Shown here: piece after piece, positions 35,808-46,939 of the stretch
Layout of the letters: the number at the start of each line of letters is the position of its first letter
Numbering within the stretch: the stretch's first letter is position 1
NCBI GenBank assembly: GCA_029204225.1
Contig: CM055098.1
Coordinates: forward strand, 7,794,246 to 7,858,245
From: Diphasiastrum complanatum
Lineage: Eukaryota; Streptophyta; Lycopodiopsida; Lycopodiales; Lycopodiaceae
Reading direction: 5' to 3'
Length of the DNA stretch: 64,000 bases
Notes under the pieces: model-generated
What the model was told of the DNA's origin: nothing
What the model saw: only the letters and a program-made list of their open reading frames with translations
The model's database searches: none
Translations under genes and position numbers: made by a program

Positions 35808-36139
35808 TAGGTTTTCACTAACTAGCTTAGCTGTATTTTAGCTATTTTCTTGCTTTTTAGAGTAGTTTTAGGTAGATTTTTGGGTGTTTAGAGTTAGTTT
35901 TCTGTATTTTTTTGTGTTTGGACTGTTCACAGCTAGCGGAGGAGGTGTGAGAGAGTAGAGGAGGCCCTGAACAGCCTCTAAGGGCTTGAAACCCAAATCA
36001 ACCAGCCAAAAAATCCAAAAAACACACCAATCTGTATTTTTGGAGGGAAAAAGAGCCTAAAATCTCATCAGAATTTTATATCTCCAGAACAAGTGTGAAT
36101 TAACTCTTACATGACTAGCAGCAGCTCCAAGGTATTGTC

Positions 36140-37560
36140 CCAGACCTGCATAGAAGCCTGCGAGAGTTAGTTCCAAGCAGATTGTAAAAGTCAAAGAAAA
36201 ATCATAAAAAATTCAAAAAACCCTTGAAAAAATTTAAAAAAATTCAAATCTTCATAAGAACTCTCGCAAAGCCCTCTGAAGTTCCATCTGAGTGAGACCA
36301 GGACACAGAGAAGCTTGCGAGAGTTAGTTTGATATCTAAATGCCTGTGCAAGAGTTCATAGTAAAAAAAAGATGAAAAAGTACCAGTGAACCCTCGCAGA
36401 TAGCAAAATTTTCAATTCCAGTGGTTAAAAACCCTTGCAGAGGATTCTGAAGTTCCATCTCAAGGAGACCAGGACACAGAAGAGCTGGCGAGAGTTAAAT
36501 TGATTCCAGTGAGCAAAAAATTGGATTTAAGTGCTAAAAAGTCACTAAAAAGTGAAGATCCAGCAAATCCTTCCAGTAAGAACTCTTGCAGACCCTCTCA
36601 ATCGATTAAAAATGTTAATTTACATCAGTGATGAAGTCTACGAGAGTTAATTTTGAGATTTGGTAAAGATCAAGCCAAAAAAGTAGTTTTGAACTCTCGC
36701 AAACAATGAAATTTTCACTTCTTGTGAGAGGTAACTCTCGTAGAGAATTCTATACTGAGATCTGACCCAGATCCAGCTATTGTGAGTCTCTCGGGAGTTA
36801 CTTCTTAAGGATCTGAGAGATATCATGTTTTTTATTTGTGAAAACAGCTAAAGAACTCTCGCACAACCAACCCTCGCACAAGAGAACCCTTGCAGACCAG
36901 ATCAGTGGAAAGATCTGCATCAGATCCAGCTACTGTCAAAATCTCAGGTCAATCAGTGCAAGGAGTAAAAAGTTATCAAGGAAAAACCACCGGAAAAGGA
37001 CCTATGAAGAAACAAGTAACGTCCTCCACATCAGAGCAACATGGGAAAGTGAGGAACACAACATCACTATATCAATTAAACACAAGAGATACGAGGACGA
37101 GGCAACAGTGGTAGATGGAGGACCAAGTGTCAATTTGATCTCCACTACTTTGTATGAAAAATGGGGTTTGCAAGGGTTGAAGCCAGCAAGGTTCGCCATC
37201 AAGCTAGCAGATCAATCTTGTGTGAAACCAAAAGGTGCAGTTGCCGATATCTACAGAGAGTTCCTGATGGATGAATCACCATTTTTTAGTGTGTGCGAGG
37301 GTTCCTAGAAGCTGAATTTTCAGAACCCTCGCAGAGCATCAAGATCATCTTACCAACCCTCGCAAGGTGCCTAGATGAAATCAGAGCAGTGAAATTAGCC
37401 TGCCTACATGGTTTGATCTTGAAAATTCAATCATAGGAATAAGTTGTGCGAGAGATCACTTCCTGCGAGAGTTGAACCCTCGCAGACAGCCTGAACCCTC
37501 GCAGAACCTTTGCATAGCAGCCAAATCACCTTTTGAACTCTCGCAGACTTCCCTGAGGTC
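36140..37560 (+). repeat. Dispersed AACYCTCGCAGA words in both orientations
   Basis: At least twenty copies of AAC(C/T)CT(C/T)GCA or its complement TGCGAGAGTT occur here (for example 36,159, 36,259, 36,388, 36,690, 36,853, 37,320, 37,464, 37,494, 37,530). They flank the protease-like frame but are not seen inside its conserved part (36,900-37,290). Spacing is irregular, and the mixture of orientations would allow RNA pairing between copies. Confidence 0.75.
36838..37308 (+). pseudogene. Protease-like frame of inner element
   Basis: An open frame of 156 codons contains LHIRATWESEEHN, EATVVDGGPSVNLIS and YEKWGLQGLKPARFAIKLAD. It matches the plant gypsy protease at 7.3 kb (IIDGGSGVNIMS, YQEWGLSALKP). 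The active-site loop is DGGP rather than the usual DGGS or DSGA, so activity is doubtful. No start resembling a gag-pro junction is visible. The frame ends in the CTCGCA-word region. Confidence 0.6.
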
Positions 37561-37564
37561 TTAG

Positions 37565-38210
37565 AATTTTGTGAAGAAGGTGCCTGTCAAAATTTGGGTG
37601 GAACTGAACAAGGGAAAGTGGATTTCACCTAATACGCACAGGGCCTACGTGACGAGTCTGCAACAATTACGGTGAACGCGCACTTCCTGCCATGTACATG
37701 ATGATCCAAATGGGCGGAATGCGGCACCCCTCTGGACAAGATCACACTACAAAATTTTAATTGGCCAATCATACCATCAGAATATGGGTGGACTACGGAT
37801 GTAGATGCCAGAAGAGCTCTCACCGCGTTCGCAAATCAATATATCAACTGCCCTGATCCAACAATCCACGCGACAGCCACTTACGCCCGAGACTTAGAAC
37901 ATTTAATGGACATTGAAACAAAATGGGATGATTTTCTTCCCTCAATATTCTTTGATCCTAATAAGGCACTAGCTTTCGACAAAGTCGAAGATCAGCTGCC
38001 AGTCGCTCGTGTATATTACCGAGCTGCATTCCTTGGAGATCCCTGGATGCGCCGATTCCAAGCATGGGTCGATCAAGAATGGCTGACATGAGTCCACAAG
38101 TCCTTCCACACGCCCAAGGACTCAAAGAAACTGGACCATCTCAACTTCATGGAAGACGTTGCGGGCTATCTGATCCACCAGAGGCGGGCAAAGCAGACAC
38201 TATACTAAAC
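37565..38210 (+). pseudogene. Unidentified 3' domain of inner element
   Basis: Frames give KWAECGTPLDKIT, NFNWPIIPSEYGWTTDVDAR, CPDPTIHATATYARDLEHL, WDDFLPSIFFDP, DQLPVARVYYRAAFLGDPW and LDHLNFMEDVAGYLIHQRRA in order. The same blocks with the same spacing occur at the 3' end of the outer element. The longest uninterrupted part, beginning MDIETKWDDF at 37,906, stops at 38,089. Upstream stops near 37,630 and 37,700 break it. It ends about 45 bases before the 3' LTR. I know no family for it. Confidence 0.6.
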
Positions 38211-38254
38211 CGATAGAGTGCCGAGGGACCGGCACTACTTCAGGCCATGGGTCC

Positions 38255-39073
38255 TGTTGGGGGTATTCCCAACAAAGTGTAAATAAATAAAATCATCCAA
38301 TAAAATGTGTTGCGAAGGCATGGCATCCTGCGCGTATAAGCCCATGGCCCAATGAGCACGCAAGCCAAAGTGTAAATAAAATAAAATAGACTTGGGCCTT
38401 TGTAATTAAAATAAAACTTGAGGCCCAAAGTCAATTTTAAACTTAGAGTTTACTTTTTAGAGTTGGGTCCAATTTTGGACTCACATGAATCTTGTGATTG
38501 CCAATGTACTTTTTGTGGACCCTTGTATCAAGTTGGGTCCAAGATGAATGGATAGAATCAATGTGAATATTAGCCAATAGGATTGAGGGGCAAGGGCCCT
38601 CCCCATTTTATAAAAAAGCACCATTTGTACACTATTTGCATGCTTAATAGAGAGGAGGAGACTCTACTATTTTGAGAGCTCAAGCATCCTCATTTGCTAA
38701 TCAATCTTGCTTATGCTATTGTTGTGTTTGCTTGTTATTTCCATCTCTTCCATGCTTTTTGTTAAGGTTTTTCCATAAGCAATGACATTGAGCATTTGAG
38801 CTAACCTCCATCTCATCTCTCTCTCTTCCTCTCTTCTCCTATCTCTTCATCTTCTTTTCTATCCTTTCCCTTCGTCCAAAAGCATGATGAATGTTAGTGT
38901 ATAGGAGTAAGGTTAAGGGAGGGTAGTGTTAGTGGTGAATAGAGTTAAGAGTTAAGGGAGAGAGTAGGAAACTAACTAAAAATAGCATCTATGCATATTT
39001 AGGTACCTATCCAGTGATCTAACCCTTGTTGACAGGCGGGAGGGCTAAACTACGCAAGTTCTTCGACCCTACA
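38255..39073 (+). repeat. 3' LTR of inner element
   Basis: 819 bp, nearly identical to the 5' LTR, followed directly by the target duplication GGTTA. Confidence 0.93.
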
Positions 39074-39078
39074 GGTTA

Positions 39079-39110
39079 GGGTTGCCTTGGGATCCGCAAA
39101 CCCTCCAACA
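39079..39110 (-). repeat. 5' LTR of outer element, terminal piece
   Basis: GGGTTGCCTTGGGATCCG...CCAACA matches 30,990-31,021 and completes the LTR interrupted at 34,958. It is followed by CCAAG, the outer target duplication. Confidence 0.9.
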
Positions 39111-39790
39111 CCAAGTCTTCTGCCAAAAAATGTATAGAACATTGTATGCATGGAATTTTTCATCATATAAATAAAAGTTGGAAAACATTGTACTCGAAAA
39201 AAAATGGATCATCAAAGATCTTGGTACATGTATCATACTAAAATAGAAAATTTGAATGTTTGGAACTACTTTAGCAATTTGTAAATAATAAATGATGTAG
39301 TATTGTCAAGTTTTTTGCCAAGAAATGATAGAACATTGTATGCATGGAATTTTTCAATTCATAAATAAAGCTTGAAAAACATCGTACTGGAAAAGAACGG
39401 ACCATCAAATATCTAAGTACATGTATTCTGATTCGGAAATTGTGAGTTCAAGATTTGTTTGTAAAAAATTTATCACGTTCTTATGTTATGATAATAATCT
39501 AAAAATAAATTCTAGGGTCGTAACATGATGTATATAGTATAAAACTATGAAATAAATAATAAATACTGAATATGATCGATGGAAAATGATTACTCACAAG
39601 AATTAAACTAACGAACACAACTACACACATAATTATATGTGTGAAGGTTTCTGATTCATTTATTATTACATGGAATAACACATCATGATATTAACTTTAA
39701 TATATGAAACTATGACAAAATATGAATGAATTACGTATGTTTGTTGGTTTTTCCAACAATATACATACATATTTTATTTAGAAATAATTC
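39111..39790. repeat. AT-rich dispersed repeat, copies 2 and 3
   Basis: Copy 2 (39,111-39,308) is a short, internally deleted version. Copy 3 begins near 39,309 and matches 29,150-29,560. Each has TAGAACATTGTATGCATGG near its start. The tandem order with copy 1 is restored if the outer retrotransposon is removed. Confidence 0.65.
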
Positions 39791-40975
39791 ACGTATTTGT
39801 GCATTGTGCCTTTCAAAAAGTTGTCATCTTCAAGAAGGTTTGCAATAGTGAGTATATTCCCATCGAACTTACAAAACAAAATTATCCTTGTATGTTTCAC
39901 AAGCACCAAGTGAGTGGGACAACATTTTGAGTAAGTTTTTCATCTTCCTTGTAGATCAAAAGAAGAATCAATCATGATGGGAACAACTTGACGGATCAGT
40001 CAACTATATTGAGATGACGCAAGAAAATTTACTTAGTCTGTCTATAAAAAATCGGTGCAAACATAATAATCAAGAATCCAATTAACATAATTTGTTAATT
40101 CACAAGACGTGGTTGAATCAGCTTTGTCAAAAACCCGCAGTATGGTAGGAAGTTGATACAACCTACTTAATATTAGTTAAATGATAAAGGTGAATTTTCA
40201 GCGATTGCCTACATGTATTCTTCTCAAGCAAGTACCAATAATCAATCTTCCTATGTCACATGTGACTGAAAACAGTTTCCATAACCGCATTAGCATTTCA
40301 AGGTTAAATAGCTCAATCAAGGGACAAAACTAAAATCTCATGTTCATCATAACCCATGAATGTATATGAAAAATGTGCTCATTCAAATGTTATTAAGACA
40401 CATGGGCAATACCTTGCAAAAGGTCGACAATTTTGAGATATTTTTTTGTATATCTTCGGTCAAGAAGCACCCTTTTAGTGCCACCAAAAATACATGCTAA
40501 AAAATGAAACAACTTCTTTATTGTGAGAATTCACACAATCATATTTGATTGTTTGTGTTACTAGATGAACACATCAAATACTTGTATCTTCTTGTGTCAA
40601 TTGTGAGATTTCACCCCGAACCATTTGTCGTCTATGGTAAATGCCCCTGTTATAGACCATGTGTATTCAATGCAAAATCACATATGTTGAATATTTCTAC
40701 TACACTACCACAAACTTTCTGATACAACTTTCACTATGTTGCTCCAAGAATTTGTTTCTAATAAACCACTTTAAAAAGAAAGGGTCCCTACTAGATTGTG
40801 GTATTATATGTCATTTGAAACTAATAGCATTTACTTTGTAACTATTTGATTTTTCGATGACAAACTATGATTGTAGACTTTAAAGATGCTCACAATTGCT
40901 ATTGTACCATCGATACACCTTTATATCCATGTTCGATTGGCTGATGTTGTTATTTCTAATTCCATTATTCTCTTC
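39791..40975. other. AT-rich intergenic sequence, nothing recognised
   Basis: No coding similarity, RNA gene or terminal repeat was seen. It ends at the Copia target site TCTTC (40,971-40,975). Confidence 0.4.
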
Positions 40976-41757
40976 TGTTGAAATGGAAAAATAATCCATC
41001 TTGACTTTAGGCTTGCTACAAACATTGTACCATGCAAGTATGTTGTTCATAAATGCAAATGTCATAGATAGAACTTGAGCTACATGGATATGTCATATCT
41101 AGTTTGATGATTACAACTTGCATATAGATTGTAGACTTAGAATTAGCAAAATTATGCTAGTAGAAACTCATGGCAATTCACATGCATTAATTGTAAGTGA
41201 TCCATAGTGACATGCAAGGCATGCACAAAGTGAAATGGACACATGCATGATGATTTGTACATTTCTAGTTAGAACTAGGACACTTGGAAAAAGTTGGTAG
41301 AGATTCATGCATGAGATGTGACAAATGTCACATAGACTCTAGTTTTCACTTTAGATGTCATTAAATGATGGATGGATGTGGTTCTACCCTGAGCTACCTC
41401 AAATTCCATAAATATGCGTAGCTCTCCTCATAATTTTTTATGAAGAACCAAAGCTTTGTAGCTATCTCTTGCCATTTTGGATCCACACAAATTTTGCTTG
41501 TTATCTCTCTATCTTTCTCTCTCTAACTCGTGTTGAGCCTAATGCTAATACACTAAATTCTTGTACTTTTGCTCATTTATGATTCATTATTATCATTCTC
41601 TATTTCTTAGCGTGCTAGATTGTGGTTAAGCCATAACTTTAGTACTAGATCTTGCAAATCAATCTAGAATCAGGTTATTGTGCTAATCATAAAGCTTAAT
41701 TAGATCTATCATACTTGTGGATCTTCCCCACATGTGTCAATTCTGGAAATTTTGTTA
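40976..41757 (+). repeat. 5' LTR of Copia I
   Basis: 782 bp. Aligned end to end with the copy at 46,144-46,934. Lacks the TTTGGCC-containing 10 bases present in the 3' copy. Confidence 0.92.
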
Positions 41758-41770
41758 TGGTATCAGAGCC
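41758..41770 (+). promoter_or_regulatory. Primer binding site of Copia I (Met tRNA)
   Basis: TGGTATCAGAGCC directly follows the LTR and is the exact plant initiator Met tRNA complement used by Copia elements. Confidence 0.9.
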
Positions 41771-42526
41771 AAATTGAGCTTTGCATGCTAACATCTCTGA
41801 TTGTACAAGAAATTGAGAGTTAAATCAAGCAAAGAAGCAGTTTTGCACTTTTTCTTGCCTTTCTCTAATGTGTGTTTGGATCAAATCGGATTTGAACTGA
41901 ATTTTTAGACCTGAAAAGTGGTAGTATGGAATTCTAGAATTCCACACGTGTGAAAATCAGAGATTTGCAATTCCTTCTATCTCCTTGCTTGTAGATCCAA
42001 AGATAGTGGTGTTATAACTTGATGGAAAGCTTATGATATGTACTTTCCATAGAAATTGAAACCAAATCAATCTGATGTGTCTATCAAGAGTTATAAGCTC
42101 TTAAAGAGGATATGGATAGGTCCAACATCCAAGTGACAACATTTTGATCTGATTCAACCTTGCTTTGTTCTAAATCCATTATTTTGGGCATCCTACACAA
42201 GAAACTGAAGATCAAGACTAAGTTTGAAGTAATTGAACACCCTTTGAGCCTTCTGAGTGTCAATAATGTTCTCTTTTAAAGCATATCACACGTGCCAAAA
42301 GTAGGATTCAAACTTGCCAAAGTGTCTTGTCCACTTTGTGTGTTTGATCTAGATAATCTTGTCTTGTGGAATATTTGAGATCCATCTCAAATACAGTTAC
42401 AAGTGTTTCACATAGGAAGGTAGAACATCCTTGAAAATACTATAGTAAAAGAGAGCAGCAACATTAAGTCTGATTGGAACAAGCTCAAACATATTGCAGT
42501 CCAATAACTAAAAAGTCCTCATCTAA

Positions 42527-43773
42527 ATGGCACCTCTGGGAGGATATCTTCTAGAAGCAAATGAAAGACTAAATACTTCTAATTACTCAATTTGGAAGTT
42601 CAGAAGGGAGTCTATTTTGATACTCCAGGATGTTATGGACATTGTGCTTGGTGTTGAGGAGGAGCCTCAAGCACATGCTGAAATTCCTAAGTATAGGAAG
42701 AGAGCTAGAATGGCTCTACATTTCATTAAGATGAATGTATCTAATGAAAATTTTGAGAGAGATAGGATCTTGCACCATAGCTAAAGATGCTTGGGATGCA
42801 CTTAAGTCCATCGATGAAGTAAAGAATACTTCTAGAATACTCACTCTTAGAAACCAGATTTTCCAAAGTTTCCAAAGAAGTGAAGAAAGTACATCAAACT
42901 ATGTTATGAGAGTTAAAGATTTACGTAGAGAGCTTTCCTATGTTGGTGTTACTATTAACCAAGATGAGCTAGTTCAAGTCATTTTAAATGGCTTGAAAGA
43001 TGACTACGATAATCTTGTTCAGACTTTTGCCATTAAGGAGGAGTTGCCTAATCTAGAAACCTCCAAGGAATTCTTATTTCTGAAGAATCTAGGCAAACCT
43101 ACAAACTTTCTAGGATGAACAAACTCGAGCATGGTGGAAGTGACAAAGCCCTCTTTGTCAAGGACAAGCATAAAGGAAGGAGTAAGAACCAGTTTTCTCA
43201 AGCATCCAACAAAGACAAAGCCAAAGATCGAGACAAAGATGGTGAAGAGGATGATTTATCTCATCCCTCTACTTCAAAGATCAAGAAAAAAAAGTGAAGT
43301 GTTTCTAGAATACTCACTCTTAGAAATCAGATTCTCCAAAGTTTCCAAAGAAGTGTGCATCAAACTATGTTATGAGAGTTAAAGATTTACATAGAGAGCT
43401 TTCCTATGTTGGTGTTACTATTAACCAAGATGAGCTAGTTCAAGTCATTTTAAATGGCTTGAAAGATGACTACGATAATCTTGTTCAGTCTTTTGCCATT
43501 AAGGAGGAGTTGCCTAATCTAGAAACTCTCCAAGGAATTCTTATTTCTGAAGAATCTAGGCAAACCTACAAACTTTCTAGGATGAACAAACTCGAGCATG
43601 GTGGAAGTGACAAAGCCCTCTTTGTCAAGGACAAGCATAAAGGAAGGAGTAAGAACCAGTTTTCTCAAGCATCCAACAAAGACAAAGCCAAAGATTGAGA
43701 CAAAGATGGTGAAGAGGATGATTCATCTCATCCCTCTACTTCAAAGATCAAGAAAAGAAAGTGAAGTGTTTCT
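42527..43773 (+). pseudogene. Copia I gag with internal tandem duplication
   Basis: Starts MAPLGGYLLEANERLNTSNYSIWKFRRES, the gag N-terminus common to Copia elements, and continues after a frameshift near 42,770 with DAWDALKSIDEVKNTSRILTL and VQVILNGLKDDYDNL. From 42,831 a segment of about 473 bp is repeated at 43,304-43,773 with few changes, so the second half of gag is present twice. Frameshifts in both copies prevent a full protein. The zinc knuckle follows after the second copy. Confidence 0.85.
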
Positions 43774-44291
43774 TCTGTGGCAAGAAGGGGCACTATGCCT
43801 CTAATTGCTTTAAGAAGAAAAACCAACTCAAACAAGCTAATCTCTCCAAAGAGATTGAAGAAGATTCTATTGCAAGTGATGGAGAAGGATCACTTATGGT
43901 ATCCAGTTTTTCTTCATCACCTTTCAAGAAAGATGGAGCTTGGTACATAGACAGTGGAGCTTCTTCACATATGTGTTGTTCAAAGGAGTCTTTTGACTCA
44001 ATTGTACCTTACAATGGACTTAAGAGATCTATTTACACTACTAATGATCATCAATGTTCTATAGAAGGAATTGGCAACATTCCATTGAAACTTGCTTCTT
44101 CAAAAGTTCTTGCACTTTCTAATGTTCTTTTCATTCCAAAACTTACAAAGAACCTGATTAGTGTGGGAAAGTTGCTTGATAGTGATTGTGATGTAAAGTT
44201 CAACTCCAATACTTGCTTTATCAAGAAAAATGATGAGATCCTAGCTGATGGATCTAGATGTGGTGGAATTTTTTTAGTTGAATTCTTATGA
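43761..44291 (+). pseudogene. Copia I zinc knuckle and protease
   Basis: The 176-codon frame has KCFFCGKKGHYASNCFKKK (intact CX2CX4HX4C) and WYIDSGASSHMCCSKESF, with the DSGA aspartic protease active site. SNVLFIPKLTKNLISVGKL, the conserved strand preceding the integrase region, follows. This part is uninterrupted. The next frame overlaps by a few bases. Confidence 0.88.
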
Positions 44292-45393
44292 AAATGCAAA
44301 CCTTTGTGAAGTTGCTTTGTTATCTAATGAGGAGTTGTGGCATACAAGGTCGGGGCATCCTAACTTTAAATCTATGTCTTCTATGATCAAGAAAGAGAAA
44401 GCTATTGGTCTTCCAAAATCTCTTTCCAAAGATTTCAAGCCTTGTGAGGCTTGTGCTATTGCAAAATCACACATAAAGCCATATCAGAAGTCTTTTATCA
44501 AGACTACTCATCCTTTGGAGCTTATACACTCGGATGTTCATTTTTCCTCTTCTAAAAGTATTGGTGGTGCAGCATGATTTGTCACCTTCATTGGTGACTT
44601 TACTAGATATACTTGGTTGTATCTACTTTCTTCAAAAGCTATGGTATTTGATCACTTCCTAATCTTCAAAGCCTCGGTTGAGAAACAATTTTCTTTCAAA
44701 GTTAAAGCTTTACGATGTGATGGAGGAGGTGAATACATCTCCAACAAGTTTCATGAATATTGTGAAGGTGAAGGAATAAAGAGAGAGTTTTCTTGTGCTT
44801 ATTCTCCATCTCAAAATGGAGTTGCTGAGGGGAAAAATAGATCTTTATGTGAATGTGCTAAAGCAATTCTAGTTGAAGCTTCTTTGTCTATTGAATATTG
44901 GGGTGAAGTTATAAATTGTGCAAACTATTTGTGCAATAGATTACCTCACAACGCACTTGCTGGAAAATTACCTTTTGAAGTCTTGTTTAAGAAGAAACTT
45001 AAGGTAGATCACCTTAGAGTTTTTGGTTGTGCTTGCTTTATTCATGTGCCCTTGGAAACAAGGAAAAGAGATGACCCTAATTCCATTAAAGGGACCATGG
45101 TTGGATATGCATCCAACAAGAAAGCTTACAGAATCTATGTTCCCTCTACCTCAACTACAATTGAGAGTACGGATGTTATATTCCATGAGGATCAAAAATA
45201 CATTCTTGAGGAGGCCGAGTTCAAAGATTCTCACAAAGATACTCCAATCATCACCCTTGAAGACTATGGGCCAAGAATTGAGGAGGAGTCACCTCGAATC
45301 TTTTCACTAAGGAGATCTCGAAGAGAAAGATCCGAGCCTCTTGGAAAAATTCACTACATACTAGGATTAGAGATTGACTTTCTTTATAGATAA
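44278..45393 (+). pseudogene. Copia I integrase joined to RT tail
   Basis: The HHCC zinc region is present (LWHTRSGHPNFKSM...CEACAIAK). The catalytic residues are also present: D in LIHSDVHFS, D in RCDGGGEYIS and E in QNGVAEGKNR (usually ERKNR). A TGA at 44,575-44,577 interrupts it where an Arg is usual. The frame runs on through the integrase C-terminus to FSLRRSRRERSEP, then jumps to LGKIHYILGLEIDF. That is the far end of reverse transcriptase, so about 200 residues including the YVDD palm are deleted. Confidence 0.88.
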
Positions 45394-46143
45394 AACTTTT
45401 GTATGTCAATCCAAGTATGCTCTTTCAATGTTAAAAAAATTCAATATGTTAGATTGTAAGAGTATAGAAACTCCTATGGAGCAAAATGTAAAAGACCCTA
45501 ACAAAGGTGATGAAAGATCCTTCATGGACATCACACTTTTTAGGAGTCTTATAGGCTCCTTAATTTGGCTCACGATAACTAGACCTGACATAAGCTTTAG
45601 TGTTCATAAGTTGATCGAGGGTATGCAAACTCCTACTATTTATCATTGGAAAATGGCCAAGAGAGTGCTTAGATATATATCTTCAACTTTTTTCTATTGT
45701 TGGTTATTCTGACTCGGATTTTGCAAGTGATAGAGCAAATCGAAAATCTACAAGTGCTTATGTCATTTATCTTGGAGGAAACTTGATATCTTGGCTCTCC
45801 AAAAAGCAAGATACTGTATCACTCTCATCTTGTGAAGCTGAGTATAAGGCACTCACAACAACAACAAAGGAAGTGCTTTGGATCAAGAGGTTGCTAGTGG
45901 AGCTAAAGATAATCATGGGAGAAGATCTACCTATGATCATGTGTGACAACATTTCAGCCCAAGCCCTTGCCAACAACCCAATATTCCATGCAAGGAGCAA
46001 ACATATCGAAGTTGCACATCACTTCGTGAGAGAGAAGCTCATTGGAGGGGAAATATACTTGGAGCACATTGACACATCATCTTGTATTGCTGATATGTTC
46101 CAAGATCCATGTTCAAGTCAATATAGATTGTTTTTAGGAGGAG
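45374..46143 (+). pseudogene. Copia I RT connection and RNase H
   Basis: Reads YALSMLKKFNMLDCKSIETP, FRSLIGSLIWLTITRPDISF and, after a frameshift near 45,700, SDSDFASDRANRKSTSAYVI. Then SWLSKKQDTVSLSSCEAEYKAL and FHARSKHIEVAHHFVREK follow, the standard Copia RNase H tail. It ends in IADMF where family members have ADIFTK, just before the 3' LTR. Confidence 0.85.
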
Positions 46144-46934
46144 TGTTGAAATGAAAAAATAATCCATCTTGAATTTAGGCTTTCTACAAACATTGTACCA
46201 TGCAAGTATGTTGTTCATAAATGCAAATGTCAAGTTTGGCCTAGATAGAACTCGAGCTACATGGGTATGTCATATCTAGTTTGATGATTACAACTTGCGT
46301 ATCGATTGTAGACTTAGAATTAGCAAAATTATGCTAGTAGAAACTTGTGGCAATTCACATGCATTAATTGTAAGTGATCCATAGTGACATGCAAGGCATG
46401 CACAAAGTGAAATGGACACATGCATGATGATTTGTACATTTCTAGTTAGAACTAGGACACTTGGAAAAAGTTGGTAGAGATTCATGCATGAGATGTGACA
46501 AATGTCACATAGACTCTAGTTTTCACTTTAGATGTCATTAAATGATGGATGGATGTGGTTCTACCCTGAGCTACCTCAAATTCCATAAATATGCGTAGCT
46601 CTCCTCATAATTTTTTATGAAGAACCAAAGCTTTGTAGCTATCTCTTGCCATTTTGGATCCACACAAATTTTGCTTGTTATCTCTCTATCTTTCTCTCTC
46701 TAACTCGTGTTGAGCCTAATGCTAATACACTAAATTCTTGTACTTTTGCTCATTTATGATTCATTATTATCATTCTCTATTGCTTAGCGTGCTAGATTGT
46801 GGTTAAGCCATAACTTCAGTACTAGATCTTGCAAATCAATCTAGAATCAGGTTATTGTGCTAATCATAAAGCTTAATTAGATCTATCATACTTGTGGATC
46901 TTCCCCACACATGCGAATTTTGGAAATTTTGTAA
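46144..46934 (+). repeat. 3' LTR of Copia I
   Basis: 791 bp, nearly identical to 40,976-41,757, followed by target duplication TCTTC. Confidence 0.92.
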
Positions 46935-46939
46935 TCTTC

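Larger units (their letters stand above)
34959..39073 (+). mobile_element. Inner Ty3/gypsy LTR retrotransposon, non-autonomous
   Basis: The LTRs are 34,959-35,788 (830 bp) and 38,255-39,073 (819 bp), bounded TGTTGGGG...CCTACA and nearly identical. Target duplication GGTTA lies at 34,954-34,958 and 39,074-39,078. The primer site is at 35,790. The 2.47 kb interior has only a protease-like frame and an unidentified 3' domain, with no capsid, reverse transcriptase or integrase. Similar LTRs imply a fairly recent insertion, so it presumably moved using another element's enzymes. It split the right LTR of the outer element. Confidence 0.93.
30275..39110 (-). mobile_element. Outer Ty3/gypsy LTR retrotransposon (nested host)
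   Basis: The LTRs are 30,275-31,021 and 34,323-34,958 plus 39,079-39,110, both TGTAGTGG...CCAACA on the plus strand. Target duplication CCAAG flanks the element (30,270-30,274 and 39,111-39,115). Orientation is minus: the primer site is beside the right LTR and the polypurine-like GGTGGGGGATAC beside the left. The internal region encodes gag and a second unidentified protein, but I see no protease, reverse transcriptase, RNase H or integrase. It is therefore probably non-autonomous. The right LTR was split by the inner element and also carries a deletion of about 80 bp relative to the left LTR. Confidence 0.9.
40976..46934 (+). mobile_element. Ty1/Copia LTR retrotransposon, deletion derivative
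   Basis: The LTRs are 40,976-41,757 and 46,144-46,934. Target duplication TCTTC flanks both sides (40,971-40,975 and 46,935-46,939). The Met-tRNA primer site follows the 5' LTR. The order gag, protease, integrase, then RNase H is the Copia order, but most of reverse transcriptase is missing. The LTRs start with TGTTGAAATG and end in TA rather than CA. They are nearly identical apart from a 10-bp indel near 41,063, so the insertion is young although the coding is broken. Confidence 0.93.
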
